Assembly: GCA_001910725.1 (NCBI GenBank)
Contig: MJGA01000011.1
Span: forward strand, 806,001 to 870,000
Direction: 5' to 3'
Length of the DNA stretch: 64,000 nt
Source of the DNA: Phanerodontia chrysosporium
Taxonomy: Eukaryota > Basidiomycota > Agaricomycetes > Polyporales > Phanerochaetaceae
This document shows positions 21,429 to 33,369 of this stretch, piece after piece. The notes under the pieces were generated by a model. That model searched no databases, had not been told where the DNA came from, and saw only the letters and a program-made list of their open reading frames with translations. Every line of letters starts with the position of its first letter. Position 1 is the first letter of the stretch. The position numbers and the translations under genes are program-made.

Positions 21429-23087
21429 TCATGAGTTCTGATAGATTTGCACGTAGCGGACTTCCCAGTCTTGTTGGAACGAAGTCAGCATTGCCAGAGG
21501 CATAATATTGATCGGGCGGGATATACTCACAAGCATCAGCGAACGCTGCTCCGTTGTTCCTAACAAACGTCGCGCAATCCGAAACCCCCGTGCGCTGTGC
21601 ACAGCTTTGATCCTGTCCCGGAACGCCCGTGCTTCCCCAGACGCCGTTTGCCCAGTCACCACTACGGGAATCAAGCCATATGAGCAACACGCCCCATACA
21701 TGAGGCCAGCCAAGAATAGTACTCACCAAAGTGTGGTGTCGAAGATGGCCGAGTGTGAATTGAAGAAGGTGAAGGGGTTGCAGCCAGCTGCGGGCCAGAA
21801 CGCCATCGGCGTGCCCCAGGAGTCAGGCAGAGGTGCGTTTGCGGTGATGTCGGAAGGGATGGAGTTGCGAGGGAAGAAGAAGACCGAGATACCAGAGTCG
21901 TCCCATTTCACTACGCGAGTCAGCTATGGCTCGGAACTTGCGTAAAATTGACTCACTCGCATAGACACCGCCATTGATGGCATTGAACGCAGCACCGAAT
22001 GAGTTTGTCTGGCTCGCACGCACGCCGCAGCCTTGGTTCCCTGTCTGCGCTGCGGCACAGTCTGTGCCGCCGACGACGGTGCCGGAGATACCCAGCGTAG
22101 ACGAGCTAGAACTCGTGAGCGAGCATCCAGGATTCGTGTGGATTGTCGCTTGGTTGTTCGTGTAGTCGTTAACACCTGTGGGAAGTTAGATCTGCGGCTC
22201 GAAGTTATGAAACGCGAGGCGCACCTTCGACGATGTCGATCTCTCCACCAGCAGGCCAGTTTGGGCCATTGCTCCAGAACGCAGGCCATGTACCGCAACC
22301 GGTGGGCATATGGACCGAGTCCATGATAACCAGGCCGCCGGTGTATGACTGGTGTGTTGTGATGCGGACACTCTGGCGCGTGTTCTGGACTTGTGGAGTA
22401 GTCTCCACGCGCATTATGGCATGTCCTGCGCTGTTTATCGACGTGAGGTTTGCGGATTGCTGGAGCACACTTAGTCACTACGTCCCAACAGTAGCAATGT
22501 ACGTACCGCGGTGGGTTGGTCAATGTAGGTGACGATGCCGTTGGTGGGGTCTGCGCCAACGAAGAAGTCCCAACCATCGAAGAACGACGAGCCTTGCTAA
22601 ACGATGCCAAGATGTCAATCAGCGGCCATCGGAAAGTTGTCAAGACACATACATAAGATTGGACTATTTTCCATGGCGAGCTCGCAGGTGCAGACGTCGC
22701 ACTGCCTGAGGCCGACGTTGAGGTTCCTGTTCCAGCACCAGTGGATGGGCCGTGGTTGCTCGGGGTCGCCGTCGGTCCACTAACGGAAGTGCTCGTGCCA
22801 TTGCCGATGACATGCGTTCCGTTGCCACTCGTCAGACCTGGCGCAGGCGAGTTGACGCAATAGATACGGCTATTCCCAATCGAAGCGGGGTGCTGCTGAG
22901 CGTCGGTAACGAGCATGTCGCGGAACGTGAGGCGGAGGTCGCGCGCTAGGCGAGCGCTGCGCTTTACTGCATGCTTGTGGGCCTGTGTGGCGGCGTGGAC
23001 GAGCGACTCATGACCCCGAGCAAGCAGACTGGCTTCGGCGATGCCTGTGCCGGCGAAGAGGAGGATGGCTGGAACGGCCAGACGCAT
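21429..23087 (-). CDS. Secreted glycoside hydrolase family 16 (endo-beta-glucanase type)
   Basis: Exons: 23087-22653, 22596-22507, 22459-22225, 22175-21957, 21910-21727, 21661-21531, 21469-21429; 444 residues. The N-terminus MRLAVPAILLFAGTGIAEA is a signal peptide. It is followed by a Ser/Thr/Gly-rich linker with N-glycosylation sites (GNGT). The catalytic domain starts near FFDGWDFFVG and has the GH16 active-site motif GGEIDIVEGV (nucleophile and acid/base Glu). Conserved flanks include TWPAFWSNGPNWP, MKWDDSGISVFFFPR, TLCGDWANGVWG and, at the end, YWEVRYVQIYQNS. GH16 enzymes of this fungal type cleave beta-1,3(1,4)- or 1,3(1,6)-glucans, either to remodel the cell wall or to degrade substrate; which applies cannot be told from sequence alone. 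The signal ORF upstream of the chosen ATG is open, but lacks another Met with a signal sequence. Confidence 0.93.
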
Positions 23088-24430
23088 GGCAGAGTGGTCG
23101 TGGCCTGAGGGCGGAGGGTAAAGACAGAGGAAGGGAGGAAAGACCTGAGGCGCAGCCTGAGGTGGAGGGAAGAAGAAGGGCAGCGGTCTGCGCTGCGCTG
23201 GAACAGCCTGTGCGAAGGAGAAGATATGTCGGGAGAAAGCAGGAGCAGGGTGGCTTCTTGAGCCCGGACAGAAAACCGGAGCAGTCGCCTTGAGCGGCGT
23301 GGAAGTTGGGACACCACCAAGCCGCCGGAGCTCTGCCGCCAGCTTCAGGCCACGAGGCAGCCATGCTCCCACCATTCGGTAGTTTCCTCTACATTGGCCC
23401 GAGGACAATGGGCGGGCGGGGCGACTATTGTCTTGCGCGCTCGCATACTAGGACTTGGTGACGCTTGGCGATGTGTGCTGCTCAAGTCCATGGTGCTTCG
23501 TCCCCACGAACAGACCTCGTCGCACTAGGTCTCCAAGACGGAGATATTGACATCGCAGTAACGTGTGAACAATGGACCGAACGGAGGCCTTGAGGGAGAA
23601 AGGCACAAGGTGCAATGCGGGAAACGGCTGGTCAATCAGTGGGTTGATGATCACGGGCTAGGGTTCCGGATTCCAGAAGACCCCAGGAGACTTGTAAATC
23701 CTGAGGAGCAACCGATATCTATCATTAATTAATGAGTGGAAGAAGAGATATCTTCTTCCAGGCTTACCGTGCATCAGTTGGGAGAGAATCAAGAAATGCA
23801 TTGCGAAGCTTTGGCATTGACAAGCAGATATATGTAGTCTCGCCTTCTCATAAGGGCTGCGGATAAGCGTACCGACAATCCTATAGTTGGCAGATTCTAT
23901 TCGACTTAGGGCTTGTGGTGTTGTTAGCGTCTGCAGAGGTGCATAGTATCGAGAGGAGTCTTGGTGGTACGGTTCATATCAGATCAACGTGCGCGAGTAT
24001 CCCAGGTCTTGCAGTCCATTCTGATACAAGTGCTTTCAGGTAGCTCTGGCCGACATCCTGTTCACTTACAGCATCTTTGCCTTTTCGCACTTCTTATGGA
24101 ACAACCGAAAGCTCGAGCAAGACTTTGAAGTTGGGAACGTATGATATTCTACCGATGGTACCCAGACGACACAATTACTAGGCAACATAGCAATTGATAC
24201 TTTCTATGAACCCTCGGCCCAAGAAATCTGGTATGCTTGCACCGGGACTACGCTTCGGTGCTACATCGTGGCCCTCTAGCTAAGATGTCGACGTCGACTT
24301 GGCTAAGAGCGCGAGCCATTGGGGGAACGACACGTTGCCTAAAGCGGCTGTGCCTGATGCTTATGTAAGTTGATTGACCCGTTCCAGCCAGCGCGCGACG
24401 CGACACAGCCAGTCACTCGCGGCAGAGTCC
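23088..24430. promoter_or_regulatory. Divergent upstream region of GH16 and acetyl-CoA transporter genes
   Basis: About 1.3 kb with no supported gene. The section 23690-24250 is A/T-richer and contains the palindrome-like ATTAATTAAT at about 23724-23735. No TATA box close to either start codon was clear. Confidence 0.45.
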
Positions 24431-26796
24431 ATGTCGACCACATCAGCCTCCAACCCGCCACGTCGGAGAAAAAAGAACCAGAGATCCAAGAAGAATACGC
24501 CGGCGACGAGCGACGACGACGGCGTCATGTCGAGGCATCATCCCCGCGGCACCTCCACTTCGCTGGAAAGCATTGCTATACAGCCGCGCACACCCAAGAC
24601 CCCGCACGCTACACACAGGGTCAATGGTTGGACACCAGGAGATGGCGACGCCGTTGACGAAGTGCAGATGTCCTTACTAGGAGAGGACGAACGCAGGCAG
24701 GCAGCAGACGGGTTGTCGGTCGAGGAGGAGCAGGAATATCTCTCTCAGGGAGAGAAGAAGCCTATGTCCACGAAGGACAAGCGTGCAATAGGGCTTCTGA
24801 TTGTTCTTTGTGAGTTGCGATGCTCTCCCAGTGTAAACTACGCTGACACTATGCAGATCTTATTCAAGGATTCCCTGTGAGTGCAATTGAACTTGCGAAG
24901 CACCGCGAAACTGACACCAATCTCACGGCTAGTTAGGTCTTGCCCTCGGTATGTGCCATGTTGATTCAACCGTTGTTGCCGTTCTTATGTACGCATATAC
25001 TAGGATCTCTTCCTTTCCTTCTGCGCGAGCACCTTTCGTATTCTCAGCTCGCAGTCTTCTCACTTGCAAGCTATCCATATTCTCTCAAGCTTCTCTGGTC
25101 GCCCATCGTAGATTCTCTATTCTTTCCTTCCTTCGGTCGCCGTAAATCCTGGATTATACCCATGCAATTAATTATTGGATCCTTGATGTTTGCAATCTCA
25201 CTTAATGCGGAAGAGTTCATGAACAACGTCAGTTCCCCATCTCCCCACAACTTTAGCTCACCAACAACTATACAGCCCGCGGACCATATTTATTCTCTCT
25301 CCGCTGCGTGGACGACCCTTGTTACATTATCTGCCACTCAAGGTAAGTCTGTCTGGGTGAAAGTTGCCGCTCCTACTAACTCCGTTCTACAGATATTGCC
25401 GTGGACGGTATGCTATTTGCTTGTTGCATGAAAAAATCTCGCGACTAAGAGTCTGCCAGGCTGGGCTCTCACGCTCTTGTCTCACGAGAATCTCTCCTAC
25501 GCCAGCACTTGCCAGACCATTGGTCTTAACACTGGCTATTTTGCGTCGTTCACGGTATTCTTGGCGTTGAACAGTGAATCATTCTCGTAAGTCTACGTCT
25601 CACGTCTCAGGAATGATAGGTACTGAAAATTTGTAGACAAAGATGGGGAATTCCGCGTCTGTACCTTAGCACCTACATGCAGTTCTGCGCGGCCATGTCA
25701 TTTGCAGTCACTGTTTGGCTGATTTTCGTCAAAGAAGACAAGGACACTGACGATGAGGACCTGAGCATCAAGACTGTATATAAGACGATGTGGAACATCT
25801 GTAAACTGAAGCGTGAGTTTCTGGACAGGCACATCTACCCGTGAAGCTCACAGTTCTCCCACAGACGTCCAAATTCTGTGTATTCTTCACCTCTTCTCAA
25901 AAATTGGATGGGCCGCGAACGATGCCGTGACACAACTCAAGATGGTGGAGAAGGGTCTTGGACGTGAGGATCTCGCCATCGCGGTCCTCATTGACTTCCC
26001 CTTCCAGATGTTCGCAGGCTGGGTGGCAGGTCGCTGGTCACGCGGCGACAAGCCGCTACGGCCCTGGATGATCGCATTCTGGCCCAGGTTGTTATTGGCC
26101 CTCATCGCGACATTAACAGTATACCGATTTCCCCAACCGCCGATCTCGTTCGGATTCTTCGTCTTCCTCATCGTGCAGACGGTGCTTTCTTCCTTCGCCG
26201 GCACAGTCCAGTTCGGCGGTATCTCCGCCTTCCATACGAGAATTGCCGACCCTGTCGTCGGCGGGACGTACATGACGGTGTGTATGCTGGTGCTGCGTGG
26301 ATTGATGTGTTCTGAACAATTTACAGCTGTTGGCGACCTTCACCAACCTGGGAGGCACATGGCCCCGGTATTTCGTCCTCAAGGGTAAGGAAAGGAACAC
26401 CTCGTAGCCAGGAAGTGAATTAACTTTCCTTCAGGTGTGGACTTGTTCACTATCGCAACTTGTCAGATCAAGGAGCAAGGGTTGACCGTCAAAGGTGACT
26501 GACATTGTCCCTCTTCCCTTGTGTGCCTCTGACGCCTTGGTTTAGCTGCGGAATGTGTATCAGATCACGGCAAGGCGGCCTGCACTGAGCTCGGGGGTGA
26601 GTGCGTTACTGAACGCGATGGCTATTATATCGTGTCTGCAGTATGTCTTGTCATCGGGCTCGTCTCCGTCATCTTCCACATGATCCCGACTGCGCGGAAG
26701 TTGCAAGGTTCGTGACGCTTCCCACTGGTCCCTGCGACATGCTCATTTTGTGACGACATTTTAGCTGTCCCACCTGCGAGATGGCGAGTCTCATAG
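24431..26796 (+). CDS. Acetyl-CoA transporter (SLC33A1/AT-1 family)
   Basis: Thirteen exons: 24431-24809, 24857-24876 (20 nt), 24933-24948 (16 nt), 25004-25227, 25276-25342, 25393-25407 (15 nt), 25460-25586, 25637-25812, 25865-26277, 26327-26384, 26435-26494, 26546-26707, 26765-26796; 582 residues. A basic Ser-rich cytosolic N-terminus of about 120 residues precedes 10-12 hydrophobic helices. Family motifs: YLIQGFPLGLALGSLPFLL, SLKLLWSPIVDSL followed by GRRKSWIIP, SATQDIAVDGWALTLL, KIGWAANDAVTQLKMVEKG, GTYMTLLATFTNLGGTWPR and, near the end, CVSDHGKAACTELGG with paired Cys. The family carries acetyl-CoA into the ER/Golgi lumen for acetylation there. Three very small exons all fall in the N-terminal helices. 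Start chosen at the first ATG; the frame runs 57 nt further up without one. Confidence 0.93.
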
Positions 26797-27085
26797 GACT
26801 GCTTGGAAGGTGGCACGGGCTTGTGTGTTTTGTGTAACTGCTGTGTCCAATGAGCATGTACAACGCTGTAAAACGATCAGCTACACAATTTATTTTCCGG
26901 GACTTTTCTCGTCAAGCGCGCCTGCCCTGAGGTTGCCTTGCCGGGCGCTTTCGAGGAAATGCTTGCCTCTCATCGCAAAGACTACTTGTCTTCTACCCTT
27001 GCCTTGAGCATCATTAACACACATTTCTGCGCCTGTCGCCCCCTGGCACATTGAGCAACCCAACCTCGCCTCAACTACCGACAAA

Positions 27086-30000
27086 ATGACCACCACAACC
27101 ATGCACTTCGGTCCCGAGTGGATGCGCACGAAGCAAGCACCTCTGCGCACGAATCCCTCGCCACCATTGACGACATCTACCGCAACAGGAGCGTCGTCGT
27201 ATTCCGCTCTAGTCACTCCCGCTGTCCAGGCTCCGCCTGAGAAACGTGACCTCGCGCACCCGTTCCGCTATTCCAAGGAGGATTTAATCAGGATTTACAA
27301 GGAAGGCGGCGGTAAAGGCGGACTTGGCCTCGAGGTTGAGCGATGGGAGGGTATTGTTAGGGAGCTGGGGACAGACCCCATTTCGCTCAAGGAAATGAGC
27401 GAAGCGGAAAAGAAGGTCAGTCCCGCACTGCCGTCATTTTGCCAACACTAGCAAGGGTCGCTTGCTCACCTCGTCCGCGCCCACGTAGCTTTTTGCTGGT
27501 CCGCTGAACTCTGAGATGCGCCGTCGCCCTTCTGCAGATTACCTGTCACTCTCTACCGCGGGTCTCACTGAACGACCCAAACTCAATCATAGTACCACGG
27601 GTCCCAACAGCCCCCTCCGCGAACGCTTGGGAGGGTATATGGGGCGCAGGCGAGAAAACAGTACAGGTTTGTCGCTAATTTCTTGCACAGTCGACAATCA
27701 TTTATGACAATTACGTTTCTCTCCTCATAGACCAACCTCCCTTGACTCTACCGCGGAAGCTCTCCACGTCCTCTATCCAGGCACCCCTTCTCTCTCCTCG
27801 TGAAGCTCTTCCTTCTCCGCGCACCCGTATTCCGGGCACGGCAGGTATCGACGGAGTCCTTAGCGACTCCTGGTCGATCCGACGACGTACATCTGAAGGG
27901 TTACTGAAGAACGGGGGTCGCGCCGGTGAAGCGAACGAGAATCAGGATAACCCACACGCGAGCGGTATCAAAGAGGAAGAGGAGGAGCACAGGGCTTCAG
28001 GTCAGGACAACACAGAGGCAACGAATGGCAACGGTCATACTCCTCAGAACGACCGTCCGCCGGAGAACCCGCTAGCTGCGCACAGCGCGGGAGAGGCAAA
28101 CGCAGATAGCGTAAGCGCCGGCGTCGGGAAGTTATCCTTGAACACGCAAGGAACAGAGACGAAGTCCGGAAATGCTACCCTCCAAACCCCTGTGGACAAT
28201 GCTCCTGCTGGACCTCCTCCCGGGATTACGGATCTGAGCACTGTAGAGTGGTCTTATCTGGACCCTCAAGGGAATGTGCAAGGTGCGCCGATAGTTATAC
28301 ATACAAGGAGCTCGCTCACCGTCTCTTCAAGGCCCATTCCCTGCTTCCACTATGCAGAAGTGGTATGATGACGGTTACTTCCAGCCGAGCTTGTTAATGA
28401 AACGCACGCACCTCGATCAAGATTGGACCACTGTCGGCGAACTGTTGCAGCGTGCGGGCAACCCACGTATCTTCTTGACTCCCCTGACGAATGCACCTCC
28501 CCCTGGCCTCCCCCGTCGCGACCCCCTCTTGGACGGCCCTGCACCGGATGGAACGTTTGGCTCTCCGTTCAGCCTGTGCCAGGTCGATTGCGCACTACAG
28601 CTATGGACAATTACTTGCATAATGGCTCTTTAGTTCCGGACTCTCCATCTTCGTCTTTCAGTGCTGGCCGCTTCAGTAATGGGTCGCCTGACCCCTCTGC
28701 CTTTGGTAACAGGCTTGGCGGTCATCATTATGCGGACTCACCCGTCGGTCCTCGGCTCGCCACACTGGTTGGCACTCCCATGGAACCGCAACGTCGTACC
28801 GCGTTTGAGGAGGGGATAGAGAATAATATGGGCGCGAGATCGCCGTTTGCGAACTACACTCCTGGAAGGACTGGCTCCATAGATGGCTTGGGCTTCCATC
28901 GTGAGTTACCCGTTCTCGTAGCGTTGCTGCCACTGCTCACGACGTGACAGCTATGGAAAGTCAAGGGTCCGACTCTGCAGGCCCCTTCAGCCCTGTCCAA
29001 GGGCATGAGAATCTGTTCGGGCAAAAGGCTGCGTATCATGCCGCTCGTCCTTCACAGGGCAGTCCGATGATGAACAATGGCCAAGCTGCACATGGCATCA
29101 ACGAGTTTTCCGGCTCTCCATACCGCGAGGGGCCAAGGTTGTTTGCTCGCGAATCGTTCGATGCAGGTCAAAATGGCAATATCTTCGCGAATGGCAGCAT
29201 TCACTATCCTGCGAATGGTCAACCGTTTGGTCAGGCGCAAATGCCCTACGGCTCTCAGATGCATGGGTTCTCTGGGATACCCGATCGGCAGCCGACGACT
29301 CCGATTACTCAACGCACCTTCCAACAGCCGTTCATGGGATCTCCTGTCAATTCTCCCTGGCCTCCTCAGGAAACGACAATTCGTCGTCCTGGACCGTTCG
29401 ACTCGGAGTTTCCCACACGCACCGCTGTGCCTTCACAGCGTACAATTACTCCTTCGCAATCGTTTGCCGCGCATTTACCTGCTCAACCAGCCGCGAATGA
29501 CCAGTCGCCCTGGGTTGCTGCGAGCCAGGGTATCGTTTCAGAGGGATGGACATCAGACAGTCTTACCGCAGCGAATCTCGGCCAACACAACCGACAACAG
29601 GAGGAAGAGGCGCGCAAACAAGAGGCTCACCAGCAGTCGACCTCGGTCTCTGAGAGCCCAGTGACCGAAGACCAGGCTGCACCGGAAGCTGCCCCGCAGC
29701 CAGAGGTCGCGGCTGAGCCTGCCGTGGCGCCAGCACCTGAGCCTACTACAACCGCCTCGCAGCAGAAGAAGCAACGCCGTAAGGCTAGCGAGCAGGCCGC
29801 GACCGCTTCTGCCCAGTCTGCCTCCAAGCCTTCTGCATCCGTTCCAGCGGCTGCTCCAGCGACCAAGCCACCGACTCCTCCCCCTGCTCAGCCAGCCGAA
29901 CAGCCGAAGCCTGTGTGGGGTACCGTCGAGGATGAAAAGAAGAAGACTACTCCTACTCTTGGCCTTCGCGAGATTCAGGAGATGGAAGCTAAGAAGCTTG

Positions 30001-31016
30001 AAGCCCGCAAGGCAGCCGAACGTGAGCGTGAGCGTGCTGCACGTGCTGCTGCTTCGTCCACCTCCTCTGAGGAAGTCCAGACGCTCTCCTGGGGTCTCCC
30101 CACCTCTCAAGTTGGCGCACGCGCTGCCCCTGCTGCTAAGGAGCCTGCCACACAGCAGACTGCTCCCTCTCCCGCTACGGCTAATCCTCCGGTGTGGACG
30201 AATGCAGCGAAGGCTCCGGTCGTTAAGAAGACGATGAAGGAGATTCAGGAGGAAGAGGAACGCCGTAAGAAGCAGGCTGCCAAGGAGAAGGAGACCGTCG
30301 CTGCTGCTGCCCGGCGTGCGTACGCGGAGACGACCACCAAGCCGACTACTCCGGCTCAGACTGGTGGCGCATGGACAACTGTTGGAGCCAGCGGTAAGCC
30401 GAATGCTGCTGTTGCCACTCCGCCTGCGCGCCCGGCTGCCGCTGCTGCTACGTCTGCCAAGACAGTGCCAGGTGTTGCTGCCCCATCTCCCGCGCCTTCT
30501 GCTGCCTCTGTTCTCGCACGCAATGCTGCCAGTCCGGCACCTGCGCGGTCTCCTGTGATCACTACCTCTGTCAAGCTTGCTCCCGCCCCGTCAAAGGACG
30601 AAGCACCAGTTGCTCCCTCGCTCGAGTTCATGAAGTGGATGACGGATTCGCTCAAAGGTTTGAACAGCTCCGTCAATCGTACGTGCACTCCGCTTTCAAT
30701 ATTTCTCACGTACTAATTCTGCGCAGTCGAGGAGATCGCTTCCATGCTCCTGACCTTCCCTCTCGATCCCGACCCTTCCACTGTCGAGATCATTTCAGAC
30801 CTCATCTACGCCAACAGCACGACGCTTGACGGTCGACGCTTCGCTTCCGAATTCGTGAGCAAACGCAAGGCCGATGCCAAGGGCTCCGCGGCGTCTGCGT
30901 CTGTCGGCAAGCCGCTGTCGATAGCGGATGTCGTTAAGACGCAGCCTAAGCCCGCGCAGAACGAGTGGGGTGGTTTCAAGGTTGTGAACAAGAAGAAAAA
31001 GGCCGGCCGCTCGTGA
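27086..31016 (+). CDS. GYF-domain protein (Smy2/GIGYF-like)
   Basis: Exons 27086-27415, 27489-27666, 27731-28282, 28332-28900, 28951-30678, 30727-31016; about 1,215 residues. The GYF domain spans the third intron: VEWSYLDPQGNVQGPFPA, then MQKWYDDGYFQPSLLMKR (the GPF...W..GYF core that binds Pro-rich ligands). The remainder is disordered: a Ser/Pro region, then an Ala/Pro/Glu region with Lys/Glu-rich helices (REIQEMEAKKLEARKAAERE), and a conserved C-terminal end around KWMTDSLKGLNSSVN, FPLDPDPSTVEIISDLIY. GYF proteins act in mRNA repression and ER-Golgi traffic in the cytoplasm. Exon 4 changes frame near 28570 (FGSPF to QPVPGRLRTT). Either one base is missing, or an unusual 68-nt intron with donor GTCGCG (about 28519-28586) is used; both restore the frame. 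Confidence 0.92.
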
Positions 31017-32349
31017 GCGGTGGTGACGGCGGGTGGTCGCTGCTGTGTTCGTGCTCGAAATACACTTACTGATACCTGTATGCCGCTATTAGCCAACCCA
31101 ACACTGTTGTAATCCTAATCACAGCAATACTGCATGGACAATATGATCATGCCACATGCAACCCTTAGTTTGTTTGTCCGGCGACCTCGTCTCTGCCGTC
31201 TCCGCATTGCGTGCGTGCGAGACCACAGCGGGAACGCGAGAAGCTGCCTGCAAGTAATCAGGCGATACGCAGTTGATATATCACTAACTTCGGGGGAAAG
31301 CCGCTTTCCACAGAGACGTTTAGGAAGCATCTTGATGGACATGCATTTTGGAAGAAGGGTATGGTGTCGGTTCCCTGTGCGAGACAGGATGCCTTGTCGC
31401 AGGATAGCTATTCACCAGGCTGTTTTCAGCTCCCAGCACCCAAGAAAGGCTTCTATAACTTATCACTGGATTAGTCTCACGAAGCCACCAGAGCATCGCT
31501 AGTGCTATGCGTCAGAGGAATGCAAGGTTAGCTTTCGCTCCCGCAGTCGATGCTGTCGCTGTCAATGCGCCTGCTCGAAGAAGGTACGATTTTGTTCTTC
31601 CTGGTTAGTATGTGCTGCGCGATCCCTCTAGGTACGCGAGGTTCTTGACTGTACCGAAGGGTGGGCAAGCTATTGATCGGCCGTGTCTCGGATAGCTCTC
31701 CAAACAAGGGAAGCCATGGACCTTGACAGGCTTAAATGGTCCCTGCTGCAAGGCATGTCAGTCTCTCTGGGAACGTCTGCCGTTATAATCATTATGTTTA
31801 TTGCCATCAGCCCGAGAGCCAGCTGGGATCCTTCAAAATTTACCGCTCAGTGAAAGAGCACGAGGAAGCCCCGTCGCCTGGCCACTGAAACGTGGGCCAT
31901 GCACATCCACTATCTAGCTAAGTGATTCGTGAGATCAACAAGTCATCATGGTATCTAGTCATCAACGCCGGCTGTACAAGGTCTACATCTTGAAACCCAG
32001 AGACATGCATGCCACATGACCGCAGCACATGCAATGTCCTACTTCTTGATTACTGTTCTATGCTACACTCGTTTCTGAGGGCTGCGTGAGAATCCCAGAA
32101 GCAAGCTGTAGGAGGTCAGGCGGTGGTTGAGGGGCGCAGCTCGAAATTGATAAACACCATGAGTCCGTAAGCTCCCTAAGCGGGTCAAAAGAAGCATCGC
32201 GGAAGATACACTGGCCTAAGCTATCAGCACGGTGTCCGCCTGCCCGTGCGAGACGGGTACTCCTGTTCACCTAGCACACTGGGATCACGGCTCCCGCGAT
32301 GAACCTATCACGTATTCGGTTGATCACACGGATCTGGGTTCTCTAGCCG
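31017..32349. other. Gene-poor stretch downstream of the GYF gene
   Basis: About 1.3 kb. No frame with recognisable motifs, no tRNA, no long repeat. It ends at the TATA box of the small peptide gene. Confidence 0.5.
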
Positions 32350-32357
32350 TATATAAA
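32350..32357 (+). promoter_or_regulatory. TATA box of the small secreted peptide gene
   Basis: TATATAAA, 66 nt before the ATG at 32423 and preceded by a GC-containing flank. Position fits a start of transcription near 32385 and a short leader. Confidence 0.6.
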
Positions 32358-32422
32358 GTGGAATGCCGTGAGGTTATGGCTCGCCCAGCTCCCATCTACC
32401 GTCTTAACCAGTCTCGACAGTC

Positions 32423-32643
32423 ATGTTGCCGCTCAGGATCGCCTTTGTCTCACTCATCCTGGCAATTACATCATATGCAGTCCCTGTCGGTTAGCACGCT
32501 ATCTCATAGCGAGTTTGTGGTATAGATGCTCACGATAGAGTCTTGCAGCTCTTAAGGCGGATGTGGCGGCTAGGGACATGCAGAGACCCGAGCTGCGTGC
32601 ACTGCAAGGCAAGGTGCAGTCATTCACCTGTAACACTTGCTAA
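32423..32643 (+). CDS. Predicted small secreted peptide, 53 residues
   Basis: Two exons, 32423-32489 and 32549-32643, joined across a 59-nt GTTAGC...TTGCAG intron that keeps the frame. Exon 1 codes for a signal peptide, MLPLRIAFVSLILAITSYAV, with a likely cut after SYA. Exon 2 gives a short charged helix-like mature part (ADVAARDMQRPELRALQG) ending KVQSFTCNTC before TAA. Support is indirect but consistent: correct splice signals, signal peptide ending close to the junction, and a TATA box at a sensible distance. It matches no family I know. The C-terminal CNTC has CaaX-like spacing but not the aliphatic residues of a pheromone CaaX box, and basidiomycete pheromone precursors lack signal peptides. 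The alternative is a chance ORF; expression data would decide. Confidence 0.5.
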
Positions 32644-32930
32644 CTCGACTCTGGGATCGTTAGGTCGTGCGCCAGCTGTTATTCTCGCACACAAGATACA
32701 TTACTCTGTAGAAGAGTCTGAATAGGCTCCATAGGGATACTAGCGTTTGAACCTTGCATGTCACGTCGATTTTTTGATATTGGAATGACTAGACGACACA
32801 AACTAGGGTGAGATGGGACGGTCTCGAATATTGCAGAGTAACGCGTTTTGTCTATTGCATGCACAATCGATACAGGTGTGAGGGTTGTTGCCTTGTGACA
32901 AGGTTCCCAGAAGCGGAACCAAAAATAACA

Positions 32931-33012
32931 GGCACTACCAGGGTTCGAACCTGGGTTTCAGGAAATCGGGCAAAGTCAAAATCCTGAGTGATGACCACTA
33001 CACTATAGTGCC
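32931..33012 (-). tRNA. tRNA-Gln (anticodon TTG) with an 11-nt intron
   Basis: On the minus strand: acceptor GGCACTA pairs with TAGTGCC, D-arm AGTGTAGTGGTCATCAC, anticodon stem CAGGA/TCCTG with loop TTTTGA, T-arm CCAGG-TTCGAAC-CCTGG. Anticodon TTG is read at the usual place. The anticodon loop is interrupted after position 37 by about 11 nt (CTTTGCCCGAT), the canonical site of nuclear tRNA introns. The internal promoter boxes A and B are intact. Confidence 0.9.
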
Positions 33013-33369
33013 GTGTCCGAATTGAAGATATAACATTAATAACGCATGATGTCTGTCCCACCTTGCCATGTGTAATACATGTACGCTATCCATCCACTAC
33101 GCGCAAACTGGGTGCTACAGAGGAACTGGACGAAGCTGCATGCTGCGCATCTGCAAGAAATGCTGTAGAGTGGCGTTGCCGGGGATGACCCGTGTTCCAC
33201 TCATGAATCCAAGGACGCTCCACATTCTGGACGCGTGTCGACAGACGTCATCTGGACGAGGGACTCCCTATATACTCGAGAGCCCATCGACCCTATCGTC
33301 CCCTACACTACAACAAACCACAGCTGTCTAGAGCTACCACGCATCCCTCATCTCGTGAATCTTGCCACA
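33013..33369. promoter_or_regulatory. Promoter region of the LEA-like gene
   Basis: No gene. CCTATATACTC at about 33267-33276 is a TATA-like element roughly 100 nt before the ATG at 33370. Confidence 0.45.

Noticed and set aside
29553..30110. 185-codon Leu/Arg/Ser-rich minus-strand frame
   Set aside because: Antisense of the Ala/Pro/Glu-rich part of the GYF gene.
32423..32643. Pheromone precursor (CaaX) reading of the small peptide
   Set aside because: C-terminal CNTC lacks aliphatic residues and there is a secretory signal peptide, unlike basidiomycete pheromone precursors.
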